From NCBI GenBank assembly GCA_017470145.1, contig JAFUFB010000004.1, positions 1 through 64,000 of the forward strand: a DNA stretch of 64,000 nucleotides, written 5' to 3'. The notes beneath the pieces were generated by a model that was not told the DNA's origin, made no database searches, and saw only the letters and a program-made list of their open reading frames with translations. Position 1 is the stretch's first letter, and every line of letters begins with the position of its first letter. Shown one piece after another: positions 25,722-34,793 of this stretch. The position numbers were made by a program, and so were the translations under genes. Origin of the DNA: Clostridia bacterium. GTDB taxonomy: Bacteria > Bacillota > Clostridia > Christensenellales > Aristaeellaceae.

Positions 25722-25831
25722 TTCCCCCGCGAAGCGGGGAAGTGCAAAAATTGATCGAAGTTTCCTCGCGAAGCGGGGAAACGAGAAAATAGGAAACATA
25801 ATCGAAGTTCCTCCCGCGGGGCGGGGGGAAC
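25722..25831. repeat. tandem array of three GC hairpins after apt
   Basis: Three hairpins start at about 25722, 25760 and 25807. Each has a stem built on TTCC.C.CGC / GCGGGG.AA with a 3-base loop (GAA, GAA, GGG) and is preceded by a short GAAG box (ATCGAAG in the second and third). The units are separated by AT-rich spacers. This is repeat structure, not a single terminator, although the first may end apt transcription. Confidence 0.75.
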
Positions 25832-25840
25832 GAAAAGAAT

Positions 25841-25872
25841 ATAGCCCGTTGCGCGCTCTGCCAACGGGTTAT
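25841..25872 (+). terminator. hairpin upstream of the small gene
   Basis: ATAGCCCGTTG at 25841-25851 pairs with CAACGGGTTAT at 25862-25872 with one G-U pair, followed by ATTTCG. It may be the last terminator before the next operon or part of that operon's leader. Confidence 0.55.
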
Positions 25873-25892
25873 ATTTCGAAGGAGATATTTAC

Positions 25893-26135
25893 ATGGCGGA
25901 TTTAGAGGAAGCGCTGCAGAACCCCTTCAGCAAGGAGAAAGCTCTTCATACCTTTCGGGAGAATATGTCCCGGGCCACAGAACTGCGCGCTGAGATCGAT
26001 GCCGCCTTGGCGGCAGGCACGGGGGAGGATCGGGATTTGGTGCTGAAGGCGGCGGAGGCCCTGGGCCGGCTGACGGATAACACCATTCTGGAGCGCCTCG
26101 TGCGCCAAGCGCTGGAAGCGAGGGATCAGGCATGA
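25893..26135 (+). CDS. small helical protein of unknown function
   Basis: The 80-aa product is predicted to be entirely helical, acidic and soluble (ALHTFRENMSRATELRAEID...), with no signal peptide. A good site GAAGGAG precedes the ATG. Its stop overlaps the VanY start by four bases (ATGA), so it is co-translated with a cell-wall carboxypeptidase. No family was recognised. A regulatory or chaperone-like role for VanY would be a guess. Confidence 0.7.
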   Translation: MADLEEALQNPFSKEKALHTFRENMSRATELRAEIDAALAAGTGEDRDLVLKAAEALGRLTDNTILERLVRQALEARDQA

Positions 26136-27220
26136 TCAGAAAATGGCAGGGTTTGGGTTGCCTCTTTTTAGCTGGAACGCTGGCGATTCCCTTCGCGCTG
26201 GCGGAGCCAGTGTGGACTGATGGCCAGGAGGAGGATGACTTCTCCTGGGATGATGTCGTCGAAGAGAAGATCCTGGAGGAGGACGAGATTCCGGAGGAAG
26301 TGATCCTGGCGGAGGAGGTGGACGCTGCGCCTACTGTGGTCCCGCCGGAAAATATTATTCTGCTGAAGAGCGGCTCCGAAGGGGAAGAGGTACGCCTGCT
26401 GCAGCTGAAATTGATCGAGCTGGGATACCTGGAGGGAGCGGCGGATAGCAAATACGGCCCCGCCACCAAGGAAGCGGTGCAGGCCTTCCAGAAGCGGAAC
26501 AGCCTCAGCGTGGATGGCATTGCCGGCAAACAGACCCAGACCCGGCTCTATTCCGAGGAGGCCATTCCCGTGCCCCCGCCGCCGGAACCGGTGGATACCC
26601 TGGCGGGGGAGTGGCCCATGCTGACCAATCTGGATAATCCCGTAGGGGATAACTTCCTGCCGGCGGATCTGGTGCTGATGACGGACTATTGCGACCCGGA
26701 CCTGGTAAAGATCAAGTATCCCGAGACCCAAGGGGTTCACACTGCGGTGGAGGCTCTGGTGGACCTGCTGGAGGCCGCCCGGGCGGAGGGCGTCACCAAA
26801 TGGCAGGTCAGCGCCGGATATCGCAGCTACGCGGAGCAGGAGAAGCTGCTGAACAATCGCATCAATACTTATTTGAAAAAAAACGAGGGCTGGAGCCGCA
26901 GCCGGGCCCGGAGGGCCGCTCTGCAAACGGTGGCGGAGCCCGGCGCCAGCGAGCATCATCTGGGCCTCAGCTTCGATGTCAACGTGCCTGGCGCCAGCAA
27001 TTTCGCCAGCACGAAGCAGTGCAAATGGCTCCATGCCCATTGCTGGGAATATGGCTTCATCGTCCGCTATCAGGAGGGCAAGCAAAAGATTACCGGCTTT
27101 TCCCCCGAAGCCTGGCATATTCGCTATGTGGGCACGGAGCACAGCCTGATCATGCGGGATGAAAACCTTTGCTTGGAGGAGTATCTGGAAAAATATCATC
27201 CGGAGCAGTTTGGAGGGTAA
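26132..27220 (+). CDS. VanY-family D-alanyl-D-alanine carboxypeptidase with PG-binding domain
   Basis: The 362-aa exported enzyme trims the terminal D-Ala of peptidoglycan stem peptides. A signal peptide (to about residue 24) is followed by an acidic stretch (residues 30-65), one PG_binding_1 repeat (about 78-140) and a VanY domain. The zinc/catalytic motifs are SEHHLGLSFDVN (pattern SxHxxGxxxD) and EAWHIRYVG. An internal YRSYAEQEKLL block is also typical. It is translated right after the small helical gene. Nothing here suggests glycopeptide resistance: no vanA/H/X or two-component genes are near. Confidence 0.92.
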   Translation: MIRKWQGLGCLFLAGTLAIPFALAEPVWTDGQEEDDFSWDDVVEEKILEEDEIPEEVILAEEVDAAPTVVPPENIILLKSGSEGEEVRLLQLKLIELGYLEGAADSKYGPATKEAVQAFQKRNSLSVDGIAGKQTQTRLYSEEAIPVPPPPEPVDTLAGEWPMLTNLDNPVGDNFLPADLVLMTDYCDPDLVKIKYPETQGVHTAVEALVDLLEAARAEGVTKWQVSAGYRSYAEQEKLLNNRINTYLKKNEGWSRSRARRAALQTVAEPGASEHHLGLSFDVNVPGASNFASTKQCKWLHAHCWEYGFIVRYQEGKQKITGFSPEAWHIRYVGTEHSLIMRDENLCLEEYLEKYHPEQFGG

Positions 27221-27228
27221 ACAAAACT

Positions 27229-27252
27229 ACACTTTTCTTTTAAGAAAAGTGT
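27229..27252. terminator. AT-rich palindrome between vanY-like gene and recQ
   Basis: ACACTTTTCTT (27229-27239) and AAGAAAAGTGT (27242-27252) are perfectly complementary. T-rich sequence follows on the - strand (GTAGTTTTGTTT). It probably terminates the convergent recQ and vanY-type transcripts. Confidence 0.65.
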
Positions 27253-27316
27253 AAAAATCAGCTATAATTCCTTCAAAAGAGGGGAGGAGGTTAGAGCGTC
27301 CACTTGCATTCGGTCC

Positions 27317-29455
27317 TCAAATCTGATTTGATCGTTTCGCCGAAGTTGACTTCGGTGAAATGGACTTCGATTCCAGATTCAGCTTTTTGATTCGGCTGTT
27401 GATGGCGCCGGTTGTTCGTTTATGGATTTCGGCAATCTCCTTCTTGGATCGGCCCTCCTTCAGTTCCTGGATCAGCTGCTGATCTTCCTTCTCATCCCAG
27501 GGCTGATAGGCTCCGGTTTGTCCGCGCTGCTGGAGAGTGGCTATGTATTCCTGAAAGGTCCGCTTGGGTTTTTCGAGCTGGGCCTTCGATGGCTTTCCGG
27601 TGGGCGCGTATTGATCCACCAGGGAAAGAATCCGATCCCCATAGCGGCCGGCTTTGTATACGCCCATGCCATCGATGGCAGCCAGCTGCTTTTTGTCCCG
27701 GGGCAGCTTCGCGCAGATTTCCCGGAGCGTGCCATCTGAAAACAGCGCGGAGGCTGCGATCAACTCCTTGGCGGAAATCTCGAATCGCAGATTGACCAGG
27801 GCCTGGAAGAGGTCCTCTCCGCCCTTGGCGGTCTTCGAGGCGCCAAGGCTGTTTCTGCCGCCCCGACGCATGACCACCCGTCTGTTTTGAAAAAGGATTT
27901 CCTTGGAGAGATCGTTCAGCAAAAGCACGCCGGGGGTTTCCGGGGATAAATCCACCATGCCCTGATCGCACAGGGCCTGCACCTCTGCCTGCAGCAGCGC
28001 CTCTTCTGTGTCCTTCATGAGGCCAAAGGTGGAGAGCCCATCCAGGGAGAACCCCTCCGGCGTCTGTGCTGGCGGGAGGCCTCGCAGCAGATCGATGATG
28101 ACATCTCGATGTAACTGCTGTTTGGTGCGGGCGATGCAGGAGAGAATCATCTGAGCCTCGGTGGTAATATCCACATGTTCGCAATCGGGCACGCAGTTGG
28201 AGCAATTCCCACATTTTTCCGGGGGCTGCTCGCCAAAATAGCGCAGGATATCTCCTCGAAGGCAGCGCTTGGATTTGGCGTAAAAGGTCATTCGCCGCAG
28301 GCGCTCCTCATCCTTGGCCTGCACTTCCGCCTGCTCCTCCGGGGATAAATCCGGGTTCGGATCCCCGTGCTCAATCAGCCAGCGTGCCATCATGACATCC
28401 TGGGGGGAATACAGCAGGATGCAATCCGCGTCGCAGCCATCCCGCCCGGCGCGGCCTGCCTCCTGATAATAGGCTTCCAGGCTCTGGGGCATGTTATAGT
28501 GAATGACATAGGACACATTGGATTTGTCGATGCCCATGCCGAAGGCGTTGGTGGCTACCATCACCCGCTGCCGGTCGAAAAGGAAATCCTCCTGGTTTTG
28601 CGCTCGTTCCGCTGGGCTGAGCCCCGCGTGGTATCGGGTAGCGGCGAAGCCTTGCTCCCGAAGAAAATCACAAACGGATTCCACGTTCTTCCGGGTGGAA
28701 CAATATACGATGCCGGATTGGCGGAACCGATCCCGCAGCAGCTCCAGCAGCAGTTGATCCTTGTCCGAGGGCTGATAGACGGAGAAGGAAAGGTTTGGGC
28801 GATCAAACCCTGTGGCTGCGTAGACGGGATTTTGCAGGTGAATGAATTGTAGAATATCCTGCTTGACCCGGGGAGTTGCCGTGGCGGTAAAGGCGCCCAC
28901 AGCCGGGCGGGGAGACAGCTGATCGATAAATTCCGTGATCTTGAGATAGCTGGGGCGGAAATCCTGCCCCCATTGAGACACGCAGTGGGCTTCATCCACG
29001 GCGATGAAAGGGATCCTGATCCGCTGGCTTAGCCATTGAAAGCTGGGGGAGGACAGCCGCTCCGGGGCGACATACAGGATGTGATAGTCTCCCCGAATCG
29101 CCGCTTGGACGGTGCTTTCATATTCGCTTTCCTCCATGCTGCTGTTCAGGCAGGCGGCGGAGATACCCCGGCCCCGCAGGGCCGTGACCTGATCCTTCAT
29201 GAGAGAAATCAGGGGTGAAATGACCAGCGTCGTTCCCGGCAGCAACAGGGCTGGAATCTGATAGCAGATGGATTTGCCGGACCCAGTGGGCATAATCCCC
29301 AGGACATCCTTCCCCTCCAGGACGCTCTCCACGAGGGTATCCTGTCCAGGGCGAAAATCCTGATATCCAAAGGTTCGGCGCAAACAGTCCCTGGCGCTGA
29401 TTTGCAAATTTGGATGATTTGGGGTTTCCGCGTTATAAACGGTAGAGCTATCCAT
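27317..29455 (-). CDS. recQ: ATP-dependent DNA helicase RecQ
   Basis: RecQ unwinds DNA 3'-5' during recombination and repair. Motifs include MPTGSGKSICYQ (I), VDEAHCVSQWGQDFRP (II, DEAH), TATATPRVKQD (III) and QEAGRAGRDG (VI). The RQC zinc site follows (CLRGDILRYFGE...CGNCSNC), then a winged-helix part and an HRDC domain near residues 560-640. The last 70 residues add a helix-turn-helix-like tail (KKEIAEIHKRTTGAINSRI) beyond the usual end. The 712-aa length is longer than most RecQ proteins (about 600). AGGAG precedes the ATG. Confidence 0.95.
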   Translation of the reverse strand: MDSSTVYNAETPNHPNLQISARDCLRRTFGYQDFRPGQDTLVESVLEGKDVLGIMPTGSGKSICYQIPALLLPGTTLVISPLISLMKDQVTALRGRGISAACLNSSMEESEYESTVQAAIRGDYHILYVAPERLSSPSFQWLSQRIRIPFIAVDEAHCVSQWGQDFRPSYLKITEFIDQLSPRPAVGAFTATATPRVKQDILQFIHLQNPVYAATGFDRPNLSFSVYQPSDKDQLLLELLRDRFRQSGIVYCSTRKNVESVCDFLREQGFAATRYHAGLSPAERAQNQEDFLFDRQRVMVATNAFGMGIDKSNVSYVIHYNMPQSLEAYYQEAGRAGRDGCDADCILLYSPQDVMMARWLIEHGDPNPDLSPEEQAEVQAKDEERLRRMTFYAKSKRCLRGDILRYFGEQPPEKCGNCSNCVPDCEHVDITTEAQMILSCIARTKQQLHRDVIIDLLRGLPPAQTPEGFSLDGLSTFGLMKDTEEALLQAEVQALCDQGMVDLSPETPGVLLLNDLSKEILFQNRRVVMRRGGRNSLGASKTAKGGEDLFQALVNLRFEISAKELIAASALFSDGTLREICAKLPRDKKQLAAIDGMGVYKAGRYGDRILSLVDQYAPTGKPSKAQLEKPKRTFQEYIATLQQRGQTGAYQPWDEKEDQQLIQELKEGRSKKEIAEIHKRTTGAINSRIKKLNLESKSISPKSTSAKRSNQI

Positions 29456-29505
29456 CTGTTATGTCTCCTATGGTGTCAAGGTAGGGGAAAACTCCGACAG
29501 GGTCG

Positions 29506-29533
29506 ATTATACAAAAACCAGTAGCCTTGTCAA
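29506..29533 (-). promoter_or_regulatory. consensus promoter of recQ
   Basis: On the - strand a perfect TTGACA (29533-29528) is followed after 16 bp by a perfect TATAAT (29511-29506). The recQ start is about 50 bp downstream. Confidence 0.8.
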
Positions 29534-29548
29534 GAAATCATTTGGGAA

Positions 29549-29578
29549 TTGACGGGGAAGCGGGGGATATGATAAAAT
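29549..29578 (+). promoter_or_regulatory. promoter of pgi
   Basis: TTGACG at 29549-29554 and TAAAAT at 29573-29578 (18-bp spacing) lie back to back with the recQ promoter. The pgi ATG is 50 bp downstream. Confidence 0.6.
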
Positions 29579-29627
29579 TCCCTTGGGTTTTCCTTGGGAA
29601 ATTTAAGCTATAGAGAGGGCATGAAAG

Positions 29628-31211
29628 ATGATCAGATGGAACAATCTGGACACGCTGGACAGCTGGAAGGCGCTGGCGGATAAAGCGGAGAAGGTAGATT
29701 TGAAGCAGGCTTTGGCTGGAGACGCTGGGGCGGATCGGGTGAAGGCCTACAGCGCCCCCATGGGCGGCGGGCTGACCTATTATTATGGCGCGAAGCAGGT
29801 GAATGACGGGATTCTGCAGGGGCTGGAGAAGCTGGCGGAGGAAGCCCAGCTGCTGGAGAAATATCAGGCACTGTACGAAGGCGCGGTCATCAACACCGGG
29901 GAGAAGCGGCTGGTGCTGCATCAGTTGACCCGGGGCCAGCTGGGCAAGACCGTGGAAGCTGACGGAGTGGACAAGCGGGCCTTCTATGTAGCGCAGCAGG
30001 AAAAGATTGCTGAATTCGCCAAGAAAGTCCATAACGGCGAGATCGTCAACGAAAAGGGCGAAAAGTTCACCACCGTGGTGCAGATTGGCATCGGCGGCAG
30101 CGATCTGGGCCCCCGGGCCATGTATCTGGCGTTGGAAAACTGGGCGAAGCAGAACGGCGCCTTTAAGATGGAAGCCAAGTTCATCTCCAATGTGGATCCG
30201 GACGACGCGACAGCGGTGCTGAAGGCGACGGACGTGGCTCATGCCATCTTCGTGCTGGTTTCCAAGAGTGGCACCACCCTGGAGACCCTGACCAACGAAG
30301 CCTTCGTCAAGGACGCGCTGGCTAAGGCGGGCCTAGATGCGGGGAAGCACATGATCGCCGTGACCAGCGAAACCTCTCCCCTGGCGAAGAGCAGCGATTA
30401 TCTGGCGGCTTTCTTCATGGATGATTACATTGGCGGCCGATATTCCTCTACCTCGGCGGTGGGCGGCGCGGTGCTGAGCCTGGCCTTTGGGCCGGAGGTG
30501 TTCAGCCGCTTCCTGAATGGCGCGGCGGAGGAGGATAAGCTGGCCACTGCGGCGGATGTTCGGAAGAACGCCGCCCTGCTGGACGCGCTGATCGGCGTGT
30601 ATGAGCGGAACATCCTGGGCTATCCGGCCACAGCGGTGCTGCCCTACAGCCAGGCCCTGAGCCGCTTCCCGGCGCACCTGCAGCAGCTGGACATGGAGTC
30701 CAACGGCAAGAGTGTGAACCGGGATGGGGAAAAGGTGAACTATGTTACCGGCCCGGTGATCTTTGGCGAGCCCGGTACCAATGGGCAGCACAGCTTCTAC
30801 CAGCTGCTGCATCAGGGAACGGACATTGTGCCCCTGCAGTTCATCGGCTTTAAGCAGAATCAGGCGGGGATGGATGTGGACATCCAGGGCAGTACCAGCC
30901 AGCAAAAGCTGGGGGCCAACGTGGCCGCTCAGATTCTGGCCTTTGCCTGCGGCAAGGAAGATGAGAACAAGAACAAGAATTTTGAGGGCAATCGGCCCAG
31001 CAGCATTGTCATTGGTGATCAGCTGACCCCCGAGGCTCTGGGCGCCCTGCTGGCCCATTTCGAAAACAAGGTCATGTTCCAGGGCTTCCTGTGGAACCTG
31101 AACAGCTTCGACCAGGAAGGCGTTCAGCTGGGCAAGGTGCTGGCCAAGCGTGTACTGGCCCATGAGACGGACGGCGCGCTGAAGGTGTTCAGCGATCTGC
31201 TGGGCATCTGA
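29628..31211 (+). CDS. pgi: glucose-6-phosphate isomerase
   Basis: Pgi interconverts glucose 6-phosphate and fructose 6-phosphate. Signatures include VVQIGIGGSDLGPRA, the sugar-phosphate loop LVSKSGTTLETLTN, GGRYSSTSAVGG and the C-terminal region MESNGKSVNRDG with EPGTNGQHSFYQLLHQG. The 527-aa length matches the type common in Clostridia and Bacteroidetes. It is a single-gene transcript with its own promoter and terminator. Confidence 0.96.
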   Translation: MIRWNNLDTLDSWKALADKAEKVDLKQALAGDAGADRVKAYSAPMGGGLTYYYGAKQVNDGILQGLEKLAEEAQLLEKYQALYEGAVINTGEKRLVLHQLTRGQLGKTVEADGVDKRAFYVAQQEKIAEFAKKVHNGEIVNEKGEKFTTVVQIGIGGSDLGPRAMYLALENWAKQNGAFKMEAKFISNVDPDDATAVLKATDVAHAIFVLVSKSGTTLETLTNEAFVKDALAKAGLDAGKHMIAVTSETSPLAKSSDYLAAFFMDDYIGGRYSSTSAVGGAVLSLAFGPEVFSRFLNGAAEEDKLATAADVRKNAALLDALIGVYERNILGYPATAVLPYSQALSRFPAHLQQLDMESNGKSVNRDGEKVNYVTGPVIFGEPGTNGQHSFYQLLHQGTDIVPLQFIGFKQNQAGMDVDIQGSTSQQKLGANVAAQILAFACGKEDENKNKNFEGNRPSSIVIGDQLTPEALGALLAHFENKVMFQGFLWNLNSFDQEGVQLGKVLAKRVLAHETDGALKVFSDLLGI

Positions 31212-31239
31212 TTCCGGATGAATTAAAGAACATCATAAC

Positions 31240-31277
31240 AAAGGCCCCCTGCTTCCTTTCGGGAACAGGGGGCTTTC
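31240..31277 (+). terminator. intrinsic terminator of pgi
   Basis: GCCCCCTG (31244-31251) pairs with CAGGGGGC (31266-31273), with an inner TTCC/GGAA stem and the tail TTTCTTGT. Confidence 0.88.
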
Positions 31278-31318
31278 TTGTGGTAAAAAGGCTTCCATGG
31301 GAAAGGTTGTCCCTGACG

Positions 31319-32281
31319 TCAGGGTTGGGGATGGGGATTTCTATATAAACTGGTGGAGGTCAAACGCTGCAGAGGGCGGGCATCCAACCGGGCTTGATCC
31401 TCCGCAATCTGATTCCGAAGGGCTTTCATTTCCTCCGTGGCTTCCTCCTCCTGATAGAGCAGATCGATCAGCTGCCGCTGCTTCTCGATGATGCCGGTCT
31501 TGATCATGGTGGCAGGCTCCACCGCGTTGGCCAACTGCTCCCGCTGGGTGGCCATGCGTTGCTCCGCCTCGGCTCGGATTCGCTCCGTCTCTGCTCGTAT
31601 TTCCTCCATGCGGGCTTTGATGCGGTCTGTACGATAAATGACATCAGGATAGGCATCCGCAAAGCGGCGGTAGAAGATGTTTCGATCGCTGAGCAGCAAT
31701 TTGATTTCTCGATTGACAGCTTCGGTATTATCCGCCTCGCTGTGTTCGATGCCGTTCTTGACCAGCTTCATGACGAAATGAGTCATGACGTAATCCGCGG
31801 CGAAGAGGAGCAGCAGGGCGGCGGCGATATATTCCTGGGCCGCGAAGGTGAAACGGGAAAGGAAGGTCAGCAGAGGTGGGTTGATGCCGTGAATGATTAG
31901 TACTCCGCCCAGCCCGAAGAGAACCAGATTTCCAATCCAGACCCGCCCATGGAGATTCATGGGCTTCTGGCTGTAATCCCACCAGCGGGCATGGAACTGC
32001 TTCTCCATGAAATAGCTGGTCAAATATTCCAGCACGCCGCACAGAAGGAAGGAGAGGACGAAGGTGGTTCCCAGCCCGCTTTCCAGCGGTGCCAGCAGGC
32101 GGTTTGAAACGGTGATCAGCACGGCACCCACGCCGTAAATCGGGCAGATGGGTCCGGTGAAGAAGCCCCGGTTAATGAAACGGTGATACTGAATCAGCTT
32201 CCCGATGACCTCGATGCACCATCCCAGGAAGGCATAAATAAAAAACAGCAGCACCAGCTCTGTCAGTTCCTGCATCAGCAT
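31319..32281 (-). CDS. CmpB-family multi-pass membrane protein (putative ABC-transporter permease, PF06541-like)
   Basis: The start at 32281 (MLMQELTELVLLFFIYAF) follows AAAGGAT; the in-frame ATG further upstream has no site. Residues 5-165 hold about five membrane segments, with FLGWCIEVIGKLI, GFFTGPICPIYGVGAVL, WWDYSQKPMNLHGRVW and GGVLIIHGINP, which are typical of this family. The last 130 residues form a charged coiled coil (RMEEIRAETERIRAEAEQRM). No ATP-binding partner gene is nearby, so transporter function is unproven. It lies alone between pgi and a GNAT gene. Confidence 0.82.
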   Translation of the reverse strand: MLMQELTELVLLFFIYAFLGWCIEVIGKLIQYHRFINRGFFTGPICPIYGVGAVLITVSNRLLAPLESGLGTTFVLSFLLCGVLEYLTSYFMEKQFHARWWDYSQKPMNLHGRVWIGNLVLFGLGGVLIIHGINPPLLTFLSRFTFAAQEYIAAALLLLFAADYVMTHFVMKLVKNGIEHSEADNTEAVNREIKLLLSDRNIFYRRFADAYPDVIYRTDRIKARMEEIRAETERIRAEAEQRMATQREQLANAVEPATMIKTGIIEKQRQLIDLLYQEEEATEEMKALRNQIAEDQARLDARPLQRLTSTSLYRNPHPQP

Positions 32282-32426
32282 AGGCGATATCCTTTCAGTT
32301 CTGCTCCTGGAATAGGTTGGGAGCATCTTGCGGGCCACGCGTATTTACTAGGCTTTTTACTCCCACGGGATTAGGGGAGTGTTCGTCAGCGTTTTATGGA
32401 AGACTTCGGTGAAAAAACTACGGTAG

Positions 32427-32924
32427 TTACAGCTTCTCGTAGGCGATGCGGGGTGCCTTATCCTCATGCACGTAGATAATGCCGCAAGCTTGGAAGCCAA
32501 GTTTGCTTAGCAACCCCTGCATGACCACATTATCAGTATGGGTGTCGATCCGCAGATGACCGCATTGATCATAAGCCCATCCCAGACAGAAAGCGCCGAT
32601 CCCCTTCTCGGAACCGTCCCCCGCGATTCGATGAACCACGCCATATTCCTCGTTTCCGATCCAGGCGCCGGAATCGATCTGCTGATAAGTGGGTTCTACC
32701 GCGTGCCCAGACTGAAAAAAGAAGGTGCCGATTATCTCTCCCGCGTCATTCAGGCAGACATAGCTGTGCTGATCCCGGATGTCCTGATGGATCAAGGCTT
32801 CTGGCGGCCAGCAGGTGGGCCCCCATTGATTGGGATTCCCTGTTCGGGCCATAAAGTCTCGGGCATAGGCATAGATTTCCATCATGCGGGGAAAATCCTG
32901 TTCCGTCGCTTTCCGTATATTCAT
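32427..32924 (-). CDS. GNAT-family N-acetyltransferase
   Basis: The 165-aa protein starts MNIRKATEQDFPRMMEIYA, the usual N-terminal strand-helix of GNAT enzymes. A central beta hairpin (DAGEIIGTFFFQSG) and the acetyl-CoA region (GDGSEKGIGAFCLGWAY) follow, in place of a canonical Q/RxxGxG/A loop. RIDTHTDNVVMQGLLSKLGF is the standard C-terminal helix-strand. The acceptor substrate is unknown. It is divergent to the GNAT gene at 33227. Confidence 0.88.
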   Translation of the reverse strand: MNIRKATEQDFPRMMEIYAYARDFMARTGNPNQWGPTCWPPEALIHQDIRDQHSYVCLNDAGEIIGTFFFQSGHAVEPTYQQIDSGAWIGNEEYGVVHRIAGDGSEKGIGAFCLGWAYDQCGHLRIDTHTDNVVMQGLLSKLGFQACGIIYVHEDKAPRIAYEKL

Positions 32925-33226
32925 TACAATTCGTGCTCCTCCTTCGCTGTTTTCAAATTGTACAGCAGGCAGCTATAAAAAGCAAGATGGACGAAATGGT
33001 GAAGAAGGAATCTCATTACGTATCATACGGTGAGAGGTCCAAAAGACTGAATCTATTTGGGACTGTTGCGATTGGCATAAAAGTGCGATATGATAGTTCC
33101 CGGAGATGATACACGGGACTGGACGGATGGGCCGCATGTGCAGAAAGACAGGACACAGTTTGATCGAGAAAAGATGGATATAACCCATCCGAAGAAATGA
33201 AGTACAAAAGGCAAAGAAGGGGATTG

Positions 33227-33727
33227 ATGATGAACGAATTTGTATTTCGAACTATCCGCCCAGAGGAGGCGGAGGAAGCTGTACGGATTGAGGCCATATG
33301 CTTTCCGCCGAATGAGGCGTGCAAGCGGGAGCACATGATTCCCAGGATCAAGGCGGCCGGCGAATACTTCTGGGTGGCGGAGGAGCGGAGCACTGGCAGG
33401 ATGGCAGGATTCATCAATGGCATCGCTACAGATGAAACCGCCTTCCGGGACGAATTCTTTACGGATGCCTCTATCCATAATCCGAAGGGTGCAAACATCA
33501 TGATCCTGGGACTGGATGTTCTCCCGGAATATCGCGGGAAGGGGTTGGCCAGGGCATTGGTCAACTCCTATGCGGAAAAATTCAGTGGTCGGCGGCTGGT
33601 ACTGACCTGTCTGGAACGCCTGGTGCCCATGTATGAGAAATTTGGATTCCGGGATCTGGGCATGTCCGCGTCTGTTTGGGGCGGGGAGGCCTGGCACGAA
33701 ATGGACAGGGAAAAGGCGAAAGCATAA
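33227..33727 (+). CDS. GNAT-family N-acetyltransferase, arylalkylamine-type
   Basis: The start is MMNEFVFRTIRPEEAEE behind AGAAGGGG. IRPEEAEEAVRIEAICFPPNEA resembles the start of AANAT-like bacterial acetyltransferases. The acetyl-CoA loop is LPEYRGKGLARALV, and the C-terminal MYEKFGFRDLG is typical. The substrate is not known. About 300 bp separate it from the divergent GNAT gene, with a likely promoter TTGCGA (33065-33070) / TATGAT (33089-33094). Confidence 0.88.
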   Translation: MMNEFVFRTIRPEEAEEAVRIEAICFPPNEACKREHMIPRIKAAGEYFWVAEERSTGRMAGFINGIATDETAFRDEFFTDASIHNPKGANIMILGLDVLPEYRGKGLARALVNSYAEKFSGRRLVLTCLERLVPMYEKFGFRDLGMSASVWGGEAWHEMDREKAKA

Positions 33728-33754
33728 AGCAGTGGTCAGATACGGAGAAAGAAT

Positions 33755-34456
33755 ATGTGCTGCAGATATTATATTGACAGAACGGAAGAGCTGTTACCCG
33801 TGGCGGAGGAGATGAACCGTTCCCCCTTGATGCAACGATTTCAGCACAGAGGAGGGAAGGTCTTCGACGGGGGAGAGGTTCGGCCGACGAGCATTGCGCC
33901 GGCCATCGCCACCAGCCGCTCCGGCGCACGGATGGTATTTCCCATGCAATGGGGCTTTAACGGGAAGTCGCTGATCATCAACGCCCGGGTGGAAACGGCC
34001 GGGGTCAAGCCTATGTTCCAGGAGAGCTGGAAAACCCATCGGTGCATCCTTCCTGCCAGCTGGTATTATGAATGGGAGCATCTGCCGGATGCTAACGGAA
34101 AGATGAAGAGAGGGGACAAGTTTTCGATCCGCCCGCGAGGTACGGAAGGTACATGGCTATGCGGATTATACCGAATGGAAGAGGGATTGCCCCATTTCGT
34201 GGTACTGACCCGGGAGCCTGCGGAGAGCATTCGGTTTATTCATGACCGAATGCCCATGATGCTCCCAGCGCTTCAGGCGGAAAAATGGATCAATCCGGCG
34301 CTTCCGCCGGAGGAGATGATCAACGCGGCTGAAACAGACGTAGTGTTCGAGCGGACACGGCCGGAGCTGCCCCTTTTGCGACAGGCCATTGGATTTCAAG
34401 GATCATGTTCTGCGACATGGCAGTCAAGCGGGATGGACTTGATGGCTTCTTCGTAG
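33755..34456 (+). CDS. SOS response-associated peptidase family protein (HMCES/YedK)
   Basis: SRAP proteins form a covalent thiazolidine link with abasic sites in single-stranded DNA and so protect them. Cys2, exposed after Met removal (MCCRYYI), is the catalytic residue. INARVET, RCILPASWYYEW and HDRMPMMLP are the conserved blocks with the Asn, Glu and His of the active site. The 233-aa length is typical. It starts 27 bp after the GNAT gene and is probably co-transcribed. No LexA box was recognised upstream. Confidence 0.93.
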   Translation: MCCRYYIDRTEELLPVAEEMNRSPLMQRFQHRGGKVFDGGEVRPTSIAPAIATSRSGARMVFPMQWGFNGKSLIINARVETAGVKPMFQESWKTHRCILPASWYYEWEHLPDANGKMKRGDKFSIRPRGTEGTWLCGLYRMEEGLPHFVVLTREPAESIRFIHDRMPMMLPALQAEKWINPALPPEEMINAAETDVVFERTRPELPLLRQAIGFQGSCSATWQSSGMDLMASS

Positions 34457-34650
34457 ATCGTGATTTATGTTCCTCTTGCTGCCACAAATATTCCACCCAA
34501 GTCGTATCATTCTCCTATAATCTTGCTTTTACCCGTATGCAGGATAAGGCAACGCTGAGGAGCGACCTGAGCGGCACACGGGGTTTTGCAGGGGTGTGGT
34601 GCCATGTTGGCATCGCCCCTTTTGCTTTTCTGCAGGAAGGTCTATCCGAC

Positions 34651-34765
34651 ACAGCACCAACACCCCCCCTTGAATACCGGTGTCATGTGGCATGGCATCG
34701 CGCTGATGGTCATCAGCGGCACGGTGGGCATCGTCAGAAAGCGCCGCCAGCGCACGGCTAAATAA
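34651..34765 (+). pseudogene. remnant of a cell-wall-anchored surface protein C-terminus
   Basis: A Thr/Pro-rich stretch (TAPTPP) runs into a C7 tract. In the shifted frame it continues as NTGVMWHGIALMVISGTVGI and ends in a basic tail RKRRQRTAK before a TAA. A short hydrophobic helix with a positively charged end is typical of sortase substrates, although the LPxTG itself is degenerate. The upstream part of the gene is gone, and the poly-C looks like the frameshift point. Identification is tentative. Confidence 0.35.
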
Positions 34766-34793
34766 AGCAGGCGGTGCTTAACAAGATGTCCTA

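Noticed and set aside
26132-27220. A vancomycin-resistance locus because of the VanY-type protein
   Set aside because: No vanA/B ligase, vanH, vanX or VanRS genes are present. The enzyme has its own wall-binding domain and looks like a housekeeping carboxypeptidase.
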